Shown: one piece after another, positions 32,729-43,973 of the stretch
How the letters are laid out: every line of letters starts with the position of its first letter
Position numbering within the stretch: the first letter of the stretch is position 1
NCBI GenBank assembly: GCA_944989445.1
Contig: CALYLW010000558.1
Span: forward strand, 326,872-390,871
Direction: 5' to 3'
DNA from: Ampullaceana balthica
Lineage: Eukaryota; Mollusca; Gastropoda; Lymnaeidae
DNA length: 64,000 nt
Program-made: the position numbers and the translations under genes
Notes under the pieces: generated by a model
Told to the model about the DNA's origin: nothing
Seen by the model: only the letters and a program-made list of their open reading frames with translations
Database searches by the model: none

Positions 32729-32741
32729 TTTCAGTAAGTTT
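32729..32741 (+). repeat. LINE target-site duplication (left)
   Basis: TTTCAGTAAGTTT, identical to 37722-37734. Confidence 0.9.
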
Positions 32742-34006
32742 CATCATCATCATCATTTGTCCTTTGAGTTCCTTGTGGAACATAGGGCCTCTGTCAAAGC
32801 CACTCGCCACTCTACACGGTCCCTCGCCAGTCGCTTCAATTCTTCCCAGCTCTTCCCAGTCCTTCCAGCCTCGTCCAACATGCTCCGTCTCCATGTACGC
32901 TTGTGTCTTCCTCGTTGTCGTTTGCCCTGGGGGTTCCAATCTAAGGCCTGCCTAGCCCTGCTGTTATCTTTCCTGAGGGTGTGTCCAATCCATCTCCACT
33001 TTCTTTCCATGATTTGTTGTTCTACTGTTCTACATCTCCCACAGCTTGGAGTTTTCGACCTTATCGAACCATTTTATTTTCAGAATATTTCTGAGGCATC
33101 TGTTAACAAAGGTCTGGAGTCTATTTTTTGTTGTCTCTGTCGTCCGCCATATTTCGGATCCATAGAGTAGGACCGTTTTAACATTGGTGTTAAAGATCCT
33201 TACTTTTGTTTTGACAGAGATGTGTGTAGATCTCCAGACCTGTTTCAGATTGGCAAAGGCCTGTCGCGCCAAATTTATTCTTCGTTCGATGTCCTCATCT
33301 GTTCCCCCTGATACACTGACCACACTCCCAAGGTATACAAAGTTGTTTACTTGCTCCAGGTTGTGGTTTTCTACTTGGATGACTCCATCTTGTAGGAAGT
33401 TTATTTTTTAAAAATTTGTTTTTTGAATGTTTATATTGAGTCATACTCTTTTCCCAGTCTCGCTCAAGGCTGTGATTTTGTCTTGCATGTCTTGAAGTCT
33501 GTGGTACAGAATGGCCAAGTCATCCGCAAACTCCAAATCTTCTAGTTTTTGCATTAGGTTCCACTGGATTCCTTTTCCTGAGCTTGCATAAGCTTCTTTT
33601 GTGACCCAGTCTAACACAAGAAGGAACAGAAGTGGTGAAAGGAGGCATCCTTGTTTGACTCCAGTTGTGACATGGAATTCATCTGTTAGTCTACCATTAT
33701 TTACTACTTGGCTGGTGAAGTTTTCGTACAGATTTCGGATGATGTTAGTTATTTTGTTTGGTACTCCGTAGTGCGTCATTATTGACCATATAGTTTCTAT
33801 ATTTATGCTATCAAATGCCTTTTCAAAGTCCACAAATGTGGCATAGAGTGGAGATAGCCATTCAATAGATTGTTCTATAATTATCCGGAGTGTTGCTATT
33901 TGGTCAATGCATGATCTTCCTTTTCTGAACCCAGCTTGTTCTTCTCTCAGGAGATCATCGCAGGCATCTTTTATTCTGTTTAGTATTGTTCTGCTAAAGA
34001 CCTTGC

Positions 34007-34018
34007 TTGGTACTGATA
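34007..34018 (+). repeat. Penelope insertion target-site duplication (left)
   Basis: TTGGTACTGATA, repeated at 35447-35458. The LINE sequence is continuous when one copy and the insert are removed. Confidence 0.85.
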
Positions 34019-34593
34019 TATCATATAGAATGGGACTGCAATAAAGCTTTTAAATAAAATACAAAATACACAAACAAATTGTGCAATGAAAGCAATAAAT
34101 TTGAGCTTTATTAAATCCTTTATATTAACTCGTGGTGTCTGCGGCTGCCCGCCCTTGCGGCCGCCCGCCCTTGCTTGTCGCCAAAACTTTTGATCGAATT
34201 TTAACCCACTTGCTCGTAAGTTAGCGAGCTGAAATTTTGCAGGCAGTTTTGTACCGATAGTAAAAAAAATGTATCAAAATTTCAGATCGATCGCATGTAC
34301 CGTAATTAAATTATTGATTTTTTGGATTATTTTATTTATTCCTATGTATCATGCTATTTTTTGAGATAGAGCGTCGCGGTGCGTATTATATTGAACAACC
34401 TTTCTCTCGCGCAAAAAGGTGCGTATTTTATTGACAACTCTTTTTATAAACATATTCCTGATCGGTGCGCATTATTTTAAACATGTTTTACGACACAACT
34501 GCAATTTTGTATATCTGGATGGTCTGGCGCTGCGTATTATAATGAACATTCTTTTAGTTACGTCTCGTACATAAAGGATTTATAGTGAAAAAC

Positions 34594-34660
34594 TTGTTTT
34601 TTAACGTAGACTAACACGACAGTAAACGTTTCGGCTAATGCCTTCATCAGTACAAAATAA
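34594..34660 (-). ncRNA. Hammerhead-ribozyme-like motif of Penelope element
   Basis: On the minus strand: CTGATGA (34650-34644), a stem II AGGC-ATTA-GCC, GAAAC (34632-34628), then a possible short stem III CGT...ACG and the cleavage-site-like GTTA. Penelope-like elements are known to carry type I hammerhead motifs with just this CTGATGA...GAAAC core. Stem I pairing is poor by eye, so activity is uncertain. Confidence 0.5.
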
Positions 34661-34855
34661 AATACATTCTTACAATACTTACTTAAGTAATAATAACATT
34701 CTTAAAACATATTGTATTTTAAAATATTTATGTTAAATAAAAAGAAAGGAAAAACAAAAACAAATATGGACACAGGATATAGGAAAAAGGGGGAAGTATA
34801 CAAAGTTACAGTAAAAACCACAACGGGAACAAGATTCTGCAGTTAAGTAAAATTA

Positions 34856-35440
34856 TGAATTTGGTTAATTCCATATGGAGCCAACGTACCAAATCTTTTT
34901 ATGAGTCTATTTTCCATGTGGATTATATCATGGGTATTGCTTGCATATAAAATACCAGTTACTGCAATATCTGGTATGCCGATATTGTCAACACTGTTAA
35001 AATGTTTATACACAGGACATTGAGCCTGTTTATTAATTTTATACAGGTGCTCTCTAAAACGATCTCAAAGACGATGACCAGTCTCACCCACGTAAATTTT
35101 ATTACACCTCTTGCAAATAATTGCATAAATCACGTTGCGAGTTGTGCAAGTGAATCCATCTTTTATTAAGAATTTTTCAAGAGGGAAAGAAATGTTGTTA
35201 ATTTCCATCACATATGGACAAGTATTGCAACGGTTACGGTTGCAACCTTTTGTTCCAATATGTGCTTTCATTGTGGGAAGGTGACTTCTTACAAGAATAT
35301 CCATGAGGCTTCTATCTCTCCGGAAAGCAAAAAGAGGAGGTTTTTTGAAGACCTGCTGAGTTAGAGGGTCAGCCATAAGGATTGGTCGGTTTTTGAGAAT
35401 CACCTGGTGGGCTTTAAAACTATGAGGATGAAAAGTTAAA
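34856..35440 (-). pseudogene. Penelope-like polyprotein C-terminus (GIY-YIG endonuclease)
   Basis: The frame down from about 35440 reads ILTFHPHSFKAHQVILKNRP, RSHLPTMKAHIGTKGCNRNR, CNTCPYV and FTCTTRNVIYAIICKRCNKI then YVGETGHRL. This is the usual linker and the start of the GIY-YIG domain, with VIYAI and YVGET as the GIY and YIG-equivalent motifs. A single TGA at about 35064 interrupts it. Beyond it the frame continues DRFREHLYKINKQAQCPVYK and ends in a natural stop near 34856. If that stop were absent the domain would be whole; the RT in front is missing. It nicks DNA for target-primed reverse transcription. Confidence 0.85.
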
Positions 35441-37734
35441 ATAAATTTGGTACTGATAGTAGAGTAATTCCTCGCCATTTCTCACATTGTGACAGATCCC
35501 CATTCTTTGGAATTTTAATTAGTAAGCCCCTTTTCCATTCTGCAGGAGGAGTTTCAATTTACCAAATTTTGTTGAAGATACTGTGGAGTTGGTTGATGAT
35601 TTCAGCTCCTCCTTCTTTTAGGACCTCGGGTGGTATGTTATCTACACCTGCTGCTTTCCCTGTCTTCATTTGATTGATGGCCGTCCATATTTTTTCTTTG
35701 GATATCTCTTCCATATTTATGTCCAGTGTTTCTCCTGTGGTCAAAACGGGTGGGTTCAGGTGGGTTGGCCTGTTTAGGACTTCCTGGAAATATTCTTTCC
35801 ATCTTCTAAGCTGGTCATCTATGGAGGAAATGACTTTACCTTGTTTATCTCGGACTGGTACATTGTAGTTAGATTTCTTGCCACTCAAGAGTTTAGTAAT
35901 TTTGTATAACTGTTTTAGATCTCCTTTTCCTGCTGCTTCTTCTGCTTGTTCAGCTAGCTTATTATAAAATGCTCGTTTGTCATTTCTAAGCATTTTTGTG
36001 ACCTCTTTTGAAATTGTATGGTACTCTTGTTGAGTAAGTTTATGTTCTCTTGTTTTGGCTTGATTCACTTTTTGTTTTGCATGTTTCCTATCTTCAATTC
36101 TTTGCCATGTCTCATCGCTGATTCAGTGTTTTTTGTTTTCCGGGGCAGGTTTTAGTATTTCATTGCAAGATACTGTAATAATTTCTTTGAAGTTATCCCA
36201 GGTTTTGTCTATGTTTCCTTCATTATCATCATCAATTTGCAGTGCAGCAAATCGGTTTTTAAGGGTTAGCTGTAGTTCGTTCTTTTCCTGTGGGTTTCGG
36301 AGCTTGCCTAGGTCAAATCTGTTCGCCTGTCTGTTTTTGGCCGTTGGTTTGCTAGCTTTATTTTTAGCTTGGCACAACCAGATGGTGGTCTGATCCAATG
36401 TCTGCTCCTCTTTTTGTTCGTACATCCTGCAATGTGCTCCTCCAGGTGCGACCTATAGTGATGTGGTCTATTTGATTCTCTGTTTTGTTTTCTGGTGAGA
36501 CCCACGTTACTTTGTGGCAATTTTTGTGTGGGAAGATGGTGCCTCCAATCACCAGCTCATTGAATGTGCAGAAGTTTGCAAACATCTCTCAATTTTCGTT
36601 CATGTTGCCCAATCCATGTATGCCCATTACATTCTCTCTCTCTATGTTGTCATTGCCAACTTTAGCATTCATATCGCCCATGACGACCAGTGTGTCTCTT
36701 TTCGGTGTTTTATCCATTATACTTTGAAGTTGTTCATAGAATGCAACTTTATCTTCCTCAAGTGCAAGGTTGGTTGGAGCATAATACATAATGATATGGA
36801 CATTTTTGAACCTGGACAGGAATTTGGCTCTGATTATTCTGTCTGGAATTGGCTCCCATTCAAGGAGGCTCTTAAATGCATCTTTCTTCAATAGGAGTGC
36901 TACTCCATTTTCATGTGTGTCTTCTTCATTTTCTTTTCCAGAGAAGAGTAGGATTTCACCTGATTTAAGTCTAGTTTCTCCAAATGTGTTCCACCGTACT
37001 TCACTTAGTCCCAGAATTTGCAGTTTGTGCTTTACCATCTCTTTGGCGACTTGGGCGCATCTGCCTGGTTCTAGTAGTGTTCGGACATTCCATGTTCCCA
37101 AGTAAAGAGGTGCCTTGTGGATGAGGTAATTTTTCTTTTTCATCGGTTTGAGTAGGGTGGTTGGCCTTGTGGGATTCTGTTGACTTTCCCCACAAGGCTT
37201 CATTAGTCTCCTTTGCGGAGCTCTACTCTCGCCTCTGACTGTGTTATGTGTGTTTGCTTTGCTTTCGGTTTCAGTAACAATCTTCTTTTTGCATGGCTGG
37301 GTTGTTGGCCCTGCGCAAAACAATCTGGGAGGGTTCCCTTTCAGCTCTCTGGATAACTGCCTTATTTTTCGGGTAAGGTTCCTTAGCCTTTGTGGATCCC
37401 TCCACCTCCTGCAAGGCAGCAGTTGATTTTGTTTCGGAGTTTTCTCTCCTAGATGATTGCTATCCCTAGCTAACGGCCTCATCTTTCCGGGTTTAGATTT
37501 TGAGCGCTCTATGTTCGCTTTTTGCAGTCATTTCCTGGGATTTATGAGGCATTTTTAAAGAGTATCCTTACCAAGGGATACCCCACCTCATCCTCAACGA
37601 CAGCAAACCAGTTGGTCCGCGGCTGCTTATTCAATATTCACGGCTAACCTTTATATCTAAAGGTCGTTCCTCTATCCACCGCCTGAGGACGCGCTTGGTA
37701 GGAGATGGTAGCTCCCCCAAGTTTCAGTAAGTTT

Positions 37735-37895
37735 AATATTTCGTATTTATCAAACAAGGATAAGTTACTTGGGCTTTTGAAAAAAGTGGGCGCCGTAGGC
37801 GCCCTACATCTCTAGTTCTAAATATTTGACTTTAGTTCGATTTGCGTCATCCGGTGGGGTTAAATTCATGGTGTAATCCTTTTCTGTCTTCGCAG
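37735..37895. repeat. Dispersed repeat interrupted by the LINE
   Basis: AATATTTCGTATTTATCAAA, then AAGGATAAGTTACTTGGGCT and GGGCGCCGTAGGCGCCC, match the complement of 58140-58390. The left half of the same repeat (ATACTTTGTGTACATTTCAG) is at 32713-32732, on the far side of the LINE. Confidence 0.78.
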
Positions 37896-38487
37896 CTATG
37901 GCGGATTAAGGGGGGGGGCTGAACGGACTAAAGCCAGGGCCCCCCGATGATTTAGGGGCCCCTAAACATAGCATATTTTATAATAAATATGGACAAATGT
38001 ATACATGAATTGCTTGAAAATATGATAAATTAATAAAAACTCATCTATTAAAATGATCTCTATTCCGACACGATAGTCTTAGCAGTCAAAAAACCTGATT
38101 TGATATGCTCAATAACAGAAATTATTAAAGAATATTATATATATATTTTAAATTGCTAACCCTAGTCGAGCTCTCGTGGCCGAATGAGAAGTATTAAGGC
38201 TTGTGGTGCAAGCGGTGGCGGGATCGATCCCCGGGTGGGATGTGAAATTGTTTTTTTCATTTCCTTTTTAATTTTATAATTTGTCTTTTACACTCAATTT
38301 TAGGATACCGGCAAAAAGTTATTTCTTCGTGTTCGGTTTTTTCATGAATAATCATTTTGGATGAATAATTACAAGTTACAGTCTTAAATTAGCTGCTAGC
38401 AATCATTTTATCTAAAGGTACACTAGCTGGATAGGGCCCTAGTTTGAATTGCAGCCAGGGACCCCGTGCAGTCTTAATCAGCCCCTG
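37896..38487. mobile_element. hAT-type MITE (GGCGGATTAAG family)
   Basis: Ends CTATGGCGGATTAAGGGGGG and complement of CAGGGGCTGATTAAGACTGC. Exact 8-bp duplications CTTCGCAG at 37888-37895 and 38488-38495. It carries a tRNA-like SINE inside (38162-38255). Non-coding. Confidence 0.88.
38162..38255 (+). mobile_element. tRNA-like SINE head, third type
   Basis: GAGCTCTCGTGGCCGAATGA and later GTGGCGGGATCGATCCCCGG give tRNA-like A and B boxes (box B close to GGATCGATCCC). It is inside the MITE. A short body and T-rich tail follow. Confidence 0.55.
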
Positions 38488-38514
38488 CTTCGCAGATCCC
38501 GCACTTGACAACAT

Positions 38515-38558
38515 CAGCAATAATCTTCTGTAAAGAAGGAGCGTCTGTAATGTATAAA
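38515..38558 (+). mobile_element. SINE 3' fragment
   Basis: AATAATCTTCTGTAAAGAAG then GAGCGTCTGTAATG matches the 3' end of the GATAA-tailed SINE. Confidence 0.7.
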
Positions 38559-38564
38559 ATAATC

Positions 38565-38990
38565 CTATATAATAAAAGGCAAATTTTTGTCCTTTCTGTC
38601 CGTTCTGTCCGGTCATCTATAGCGATTGGTCCCTCAAACACATATAACTCCTACAGCCAATCATATTGAACACATTTACGCCATTTACGCGGACGTTCAA
38701 AACGAGTTATTTTTGGTGCACTATTTCTTCCAAGACTTTATTTTGAGTTATTCGCGTTGGGATTTATAGCAAAAAGCGATGTTTTTACGAGTTATTTATT
38801 TAACTATAATGAATAGTATTTTTGACGTGATGCACATGTAATGCCGGTCGAGACGGCTGTTGGAGGGAGTTACAACATGCCAACGAACGGTGGCGGAACG
38901 TCCTTGGACGGGCTTTGTTGCTCGTACGTACAGAATAGAATTGATTGCTGTCATATACATTTGTCACAAGAATCGATTGATATGGTCTTT
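38565..38990 (+). repeat. Dispersed repeat, uninterrupted copy
   Basis: It starts CTATATAATAAAAGGCAAAT. It contains GCGATTGGTCCCTCAAACAC, GGACGTTCAAAACGAGTTAT and CGGTCGAGACGGCTGTTGGA. An inverted copy lies at 56480-57110, but with a MITE inserted; here the target TTA at 38792-38794 is single. Confidence 0.8.
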
Positions 38991-39082
38991 AGGATATCTA
39001 AGCACAGTGACGAAATTCGGACTAGTTTCTTTAAGGCTAAATATTTAACATTACTATTAGAACGTCTCCAACGTCTCCAAGT

Positions 39083-39405
39083 GGAGGGGCACGGTGGTCG
39101 AGCGCCATGCGCGCTCGGCTGCCGTAGCGATGGTCACGGGCTCGAAGTCAGGGATTTGTTCCAGGGTTCAAGGGTGCCCTTGAGTCTACCCAGCTTCAAA
39201 TGGGTACCTAGCACTAGTTAGGGAAACAATAACTTACAATAGTTAGGGAAACAATACCTAACGCTACTTAGGGAAACAAAGGCGGCTTGGAATAGCTTGG
39301 AATCACCATAGCCATGGCTTGTGTGCGCTGGGTCATTTGGCAACACACCGGAACGGTCTGTGGACGCAATAATCTTCTGCTTAGAAGGAGCATCAGTATA
39401 GATAT
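39083..39405 (+). mobile_element. tRNA-derived SINE with internal duplication
   Basis: Same family as 6876-7150 (GGTCACGGGCTCGAAGTCAG; GGTCTGTGGACGCAATAATC; AGAAGGAGCATCAGTA). About 39205-39285 holds a local triplication of the segment CTAGTTAGGGAAACAATA, making this copy longer. Confidence 0.85.
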
Positions 39406-41859
39406 TTCATCAAGGATACAAAAAAAATCTGATTTATAAAAGGTGTAAAATTATAACTAGTTAAAAGAACTCGACATAAAACATCAATATTAAATCTGGA
39501 AGTTAATTTTTTTTAAAGTGGTATATTTAGCATCCTTTAGGTTAGTGTGATAGGGGGCATGGGCACTAATAACAGTGGTGCTGTCACGGATGTGGGGAAG
39601 GGCACTAATAACAGTGATGCTGTCACGGATTGGGGGAATGCGCACTAATAACATTGGTGCTGCTACGAATTGGAGGAATGGGCACTAATAACAGTGGTGC
39701 TGTCACGAATTGGGGGAATGGGCACTAATAACAGTGGTGCTGTTACGGATGTGGGGCAAGGGCACTAATAACAGTGGTGCTGTCACGAATTGGGGGAATG
39801 GGCACTAATAACAGTGGTGCTGTCACGGATGTGGGGAATGGGCACTAATAACATTGGTGCTGTCACGGATTGGGGAAATGGGCACTAATAACAGTGGTGT
39901 TGTCACGGATGTAGGGAATGGGCACTAATAACAGTGGTGCTGTCACGGATGTGGGGAATGGGCACTATTAATAGTGGTGCTGTCACGAATTGGGGAATTT
40001 GCACTAATAACAGTGGTGCTGTCACGGATGTGGGTAATGTGTACTAATAACTGTGGTGCTGTCACGAATTGGAGGAATGGGCACTAATAACAGTGGTGCT
40101 GTCACGAATTGAGGGAATGAGCACTAATAACAGTGGTGCTGTCAAGAATTGGGGGAATGGGTACTAATAACAGTAGTGCTGTCACGGATGTGGGGAATGG
40201 GTACTAAAAACAGTGGTGCTGTCACGAATTGAGGGAATGAGCACTAATAACAGTGGTGCTGTCAAGAATTGGGGGAATGGGTACTAATAACAGTAGTGCT
40301 GTCACGGATGTGGGGAATGGGTACTAATAACAGTGGTGCTGTCAAGAATTGGGGGAATGGGTACAAATAAAAGTGGTGCTGTCACGGATGTGGGGAATGG
40401 GCACTAATAACAGTGGTGCAGTCAAGAATTGGGGGACTGGTCACTAATAACAGTTTTACTGTCGCGCATCTGGGAAATGGGTACTAATAACAGTGGTGCT
40501 GTCACGGATGTGGGAAATGGGCACTAAAAACAGTAGTGCTGTCACGGATGTGGGGAATGGGTACTAATAACAGTGGTGCTGTCAAGAATTGGGGGAATGG
40601 GAACTAATAACAGTGGTACTGTCACGGATTGGGGGAATGGGTACTAATAACAGTGGTACTGTCACGGATTGGGGGAATGGGTACTAATAACAGTGATGCT
40701 GCCACGGATGTGGGGAATGTGCACTAATAACAGTGCTGCTGTCACGGATTGGGGGAATGGGCACTAATAACAGTGGTGCTATCAGGAATTGGGGGACTAG
40801 TCACTAATAACAGTAGTGCTGTCATGGATGTGGGGAATGGGTACTAATAACAATGGTGCTGTCACGGATGTGGGGAATGGGCACTAGCAACAGTGGTGCT
40901 GCAACGGATGTGGGGAATGTGCACTAATAACAGTGTGCTGTCACGGATAAGGGGAATGGGCACTAATAGTAGTGGTGCTGTCACGAATGGGGGGAATGGG
41001 CACTAATAACAGTGGTGCTGTCACGAATTGGGGAATGGGCACTAATAACAGTGGTGCTGTCACGGATGTGGGGAATGGGCACTAATAACAGTAGCGCTGT
41101 CACGGATTGGGAGAATGGGCACTAATAACAGTGGTGCTGTCACGGATGTGGGGAATGGGCACTTATAACAGTGGGGCTGTCACGGATGTGGGGAATGGGC
41201 ACTAATAACAGTGGTGCTGTCACGGATGTGGGGAATGGGCACTAATAACAGTGGTGCTGTCACGGATGTGGGGAATGGGAACTAATAACAGTGGTGATGT
41301 CACGGATGTAGGGAATGGGCACTAATAGCAGTGGTTCTGTCACAGATGTGGGGAATGGGCACTAATAACAGTAGTGCTGTCACGGATTGGGAGAATGGGC
41401 ACTAATAACAGTGGTGCTGTCACGGATGTGGGGAATGGGCACTAATAGCAGTGGTTCTGTCACAGATGTGGGGAATTGGCACTAATAACAGTAGTGCTGT
41501 CACGGATTGGGAGAATGGGCACTAATAACAGTGGTGCTGTCACGGATGTGGGGAATGGGCACTTATAACAGTGGTGCTGTCACGGATGTGGGCAATGGGC
41601 ACTAATAACAGTGGTGCTATCACGGATTGGGGGAATGGGCACTAATAACAGTGGTGCTGTCTTGGATGTGGGGAATGGGTACTAATAACAGTGGTGCTGT
41701 CACGAATTGGGGGAATGGGCACTAATAACAGTGGTGCTGTCACGAATTGGGGGAATGGGCACTAATAACAGTGGTCCTGTCACGGATTGGGGGAATGGAC
41801 ACTAATAACTATGGTGCTGTCGCGGATGTGGGGAATGGGCACTAATAACAGTCTTGCTG

Positions 41860-43973
41860 TCACGATTGTGGGGAATGGGCACTAATAACAGTGTTTCTGT
41901 CACAGATGTGGGGAATGGGCACTAATAACAGTGGTGCTATCACGGATTTGGGGAATGGGCAATAATAACAGTGGTGCTGTCGTGAATTTGGGGAATGGGC
42001 ACTAATAACAGTGGTGCTGTCACGGATGTGGGGAATGGGCACTAATAACAGTGGAGCTGTCACGGATGTGGGGAATGGGCACTAATAACAGTGGTGCTGT
42101 CACGGATGTGGAGAATGGGCAATAATAACAGTGTTTCTGTCACAGATGTGGGGAATGGGCACTAATAACAGTGGTGCTGTCACAGATGTGGGGAATGGGC
42201 ACTAATAACAGTGGTCCTGTCACAGATGTGGGGAATGGGCACTAATAACAGTGTTTCTGTAACAGATGTGGGGAATGGGCACTAATAACAGTGGTGCTAT
42301 CACGGATCTGGGGAATGGGCTATAATAACAATGATGCTGTAACGAATTGGGGGAATGGTCACTAATAAAAGTAGTGCTTTCACGGATGTGGGGAATGGGT
42401 ACTAATAACAGTGGTGCTGTAACGGACGTGGGAATGGGCACTAATAACAGTGGTGCTGTCACGGATGTGGGGAATGGGCACTTATAACAGTGGTTCTGTC
42501 ACGGATGTGGGGAATGGGCACTAATAACAGTGGTGCTGTCACGGATGTGGGGAATGTGCACGAATAACAGTGGTACTGTCACGAATTGGGGGAATAGGCA
42601 CTAATAACAGTGGTGCTGTCATGGATGTGGGGAATGAGCACTAATAACAGTGGTGCTGTCACGGATGTGGGGAATGGGCACTAATAACAGTGTTGCTGTC
42701 ATGGATGTGGGGAATGGGCACTAATAACAGTGGTGCTGTCTCGGAAGTGGGTAATGGGTACTATTAACAGGGGTGCTGTAACGGATGTGGGGAGTAGGCA
42801 CTACAGTGGTGCTTTCACGGATGTGGGGAATGGGCACCAATAACAGTGGTACTGTCACGGATGTGGGGAATGGGCAATAATAACAGTGGTACTGTCACGG
42901 ATGTGGGGAATGGGCACTAATACAGTGGTACTGTCACGGATGTGGGGAATGGGCATTAATAACAGTGGTACTGTCACGGATGTGGGAAATGGGCACTAAT
43001 AACAGTGGTACTGTCACGGATGTGGGGAATGGGAACTAATAACAGTGGTACTGTCATGGATGTGGGCAAATAGGCACTAATATTGGTGGTACTGTCACGG
43101 ATGTGGTGAACGGGCACTAATAACAGTGGTGCTGTCACGGATATGGGGAATGGGCACTAATAACAGTGGTGCTGTAATGGATGTGGGGAATGGGCACTAT
43201 TAACAGTGGTGCTGTAATGGATGTGGGGAATGGGCACTAATAACAGTGGTGCTGTCACGGATGTGGGGAATGGGCACTAATAACAGTGGTGTTGTCACGG
43301 ATGTGGGGAATGGGCACTAATAACAGTGTTTCTGTCACAGATGTGGGGAATGGGCACTAATAACAGTGGTGCTGTCACGAATTGGGGGAATGCGCACTAA
43401 TAACAGTGGTGCTGTCACGAATTGGGGGAATGGGCACTAATAACAGTGGTGCTGTCACGAATGTGGGGAGTGGGCACTAATAACAGTGGTGCTTTCACGA
43501 ATGGGGGGAATGGGTACTAATAACAGTGGTACTGTCACGGATGTGGGGAATGGGTACTAATAACAGTAGTGCTTTCACGGATGTGGGGAATGGGTACTAA
43601 TAACAGTGGTACTGTCACGGATGTGGGGAATGGGTACTAATAACAGTAGTGCTTTCACGGATGTGGGGAATGGGTACTAATAACAGTGGTACTGTCACGG
43701 ATGTTGGGAATGGGTACTAATAACAGTGGTGCTGTCACGGATGTGGGGAATGGGCACTAATAACAGTGGTGCTGTCACGGATGTGGGGAATGGGCACTAA
43801 TAACAGTGGTTCTGTCACGGATGTGGGGAATGGGCACTAATAACAGTGGTGCTGTCACGGATGTGGGGAATGGGCATTAATAACAGTGGTGCTGCCACGA
43901 ATTGGGTGAATAGGCACTAATAACAGTGGTTCTGTACGGATGTGGGGAATGGGCACTAATAACAGTGGTGCTG
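41860..43973. repeat. Minisatellite higher-order block 1
   Basis: It corresponds to the block beginning at 44174 with offset 2,314-2,315. The shared rare marker is the short unit GGCACTACAGTGGTGCTTTC at 42797, also at 45112 and 47628. It is mosaic: similarity breaks near 43320. Confidence 0.8.

Larger units (their letters stand above)
34019..35446 (-). mobile_element. Penelope-like element (5'-truncated) nested in LINE RT
   Basis: It interrupts the RT region of the LINE and is bounded by a 12-bp duplication TTGGTACTGATA. On the minus strand: the end of a Penelope-type polyprotein with a GIY-YIG endonuclease (about 35440-34856), then a long 3' region with a hammerhead-ribozyme-like core (34594-34660). 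Last, towards 34019, comes a segment with four diverged GGTGCGTATTATATTGAAC-like motifs (34371-34550). RT is missing, so it is 5'-truncated. Same orientation as the host LINE. Confidence 0.82.
32753..37482 (-). pseudogene. LINE polyprotein (endonuclease-reverse transcriptase), disrupted
   Basis: N to C on the minus strand. 37482-36589: basic N-terminus, then LGTWNVRTLLEPGRCAQVAK, LSEVRW (catalytic Glu), MYYAPTN and VVMGDMNAKVG. After a frame break, 36585-36364 continues with VSPENKTENQIDHITIGRTW and RGADIGSDHHLVV (SDHH). 36425-36123 and 36068-35559 carry the linker and the RT start (KTGKAAGVDNIPPEVLKEGG). After the Penelope insert, 33833-33441 has MDFEKAFDSINIETIW, GVKQGCLLSPLLFLL and LEFADDLAILY (the RT catalytic ADD). 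33323-33030 has KTVLLYGSEIWRTT and 33010-32753 has RKWRWIGHTLRKDNS. All key residues are still present, so inactivation is by frameshifts, stops and the insertion only. It cuts target DNA and copies its RNA there when intact. Confidence 0.9.
32742..37721 (-). mobile_element. Near-full-length non-LTR retrotransposon (EEP-RT LINE), with nested Penelope element
   Basis: On the minus strand: a 5' leader from 37721, an EEP endonuclease (about 37100-36390), a connector, a reverse transcriptase (about 36070-33440, interrupted) and a C-terminal domain to 32753. It ends in a (GAT)n-type simple repeat at 32742-32754 rather than poly(A). Exact 13-bp target-site duplications TTTCAGTAAGTTT bound it. Without the Penelope insert and one TSD copy (34019-35458) it is about 3.54 kb. 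It inserted into a repeat also present, uninterrupted, at about 58207-58390. Confidence 0.92.

Noticed and set aside
36485..37426. Plus-strand open frames over the LINE endonuclease region
   Set aside because: Shadows of the minus-strand EEP coding sequence.
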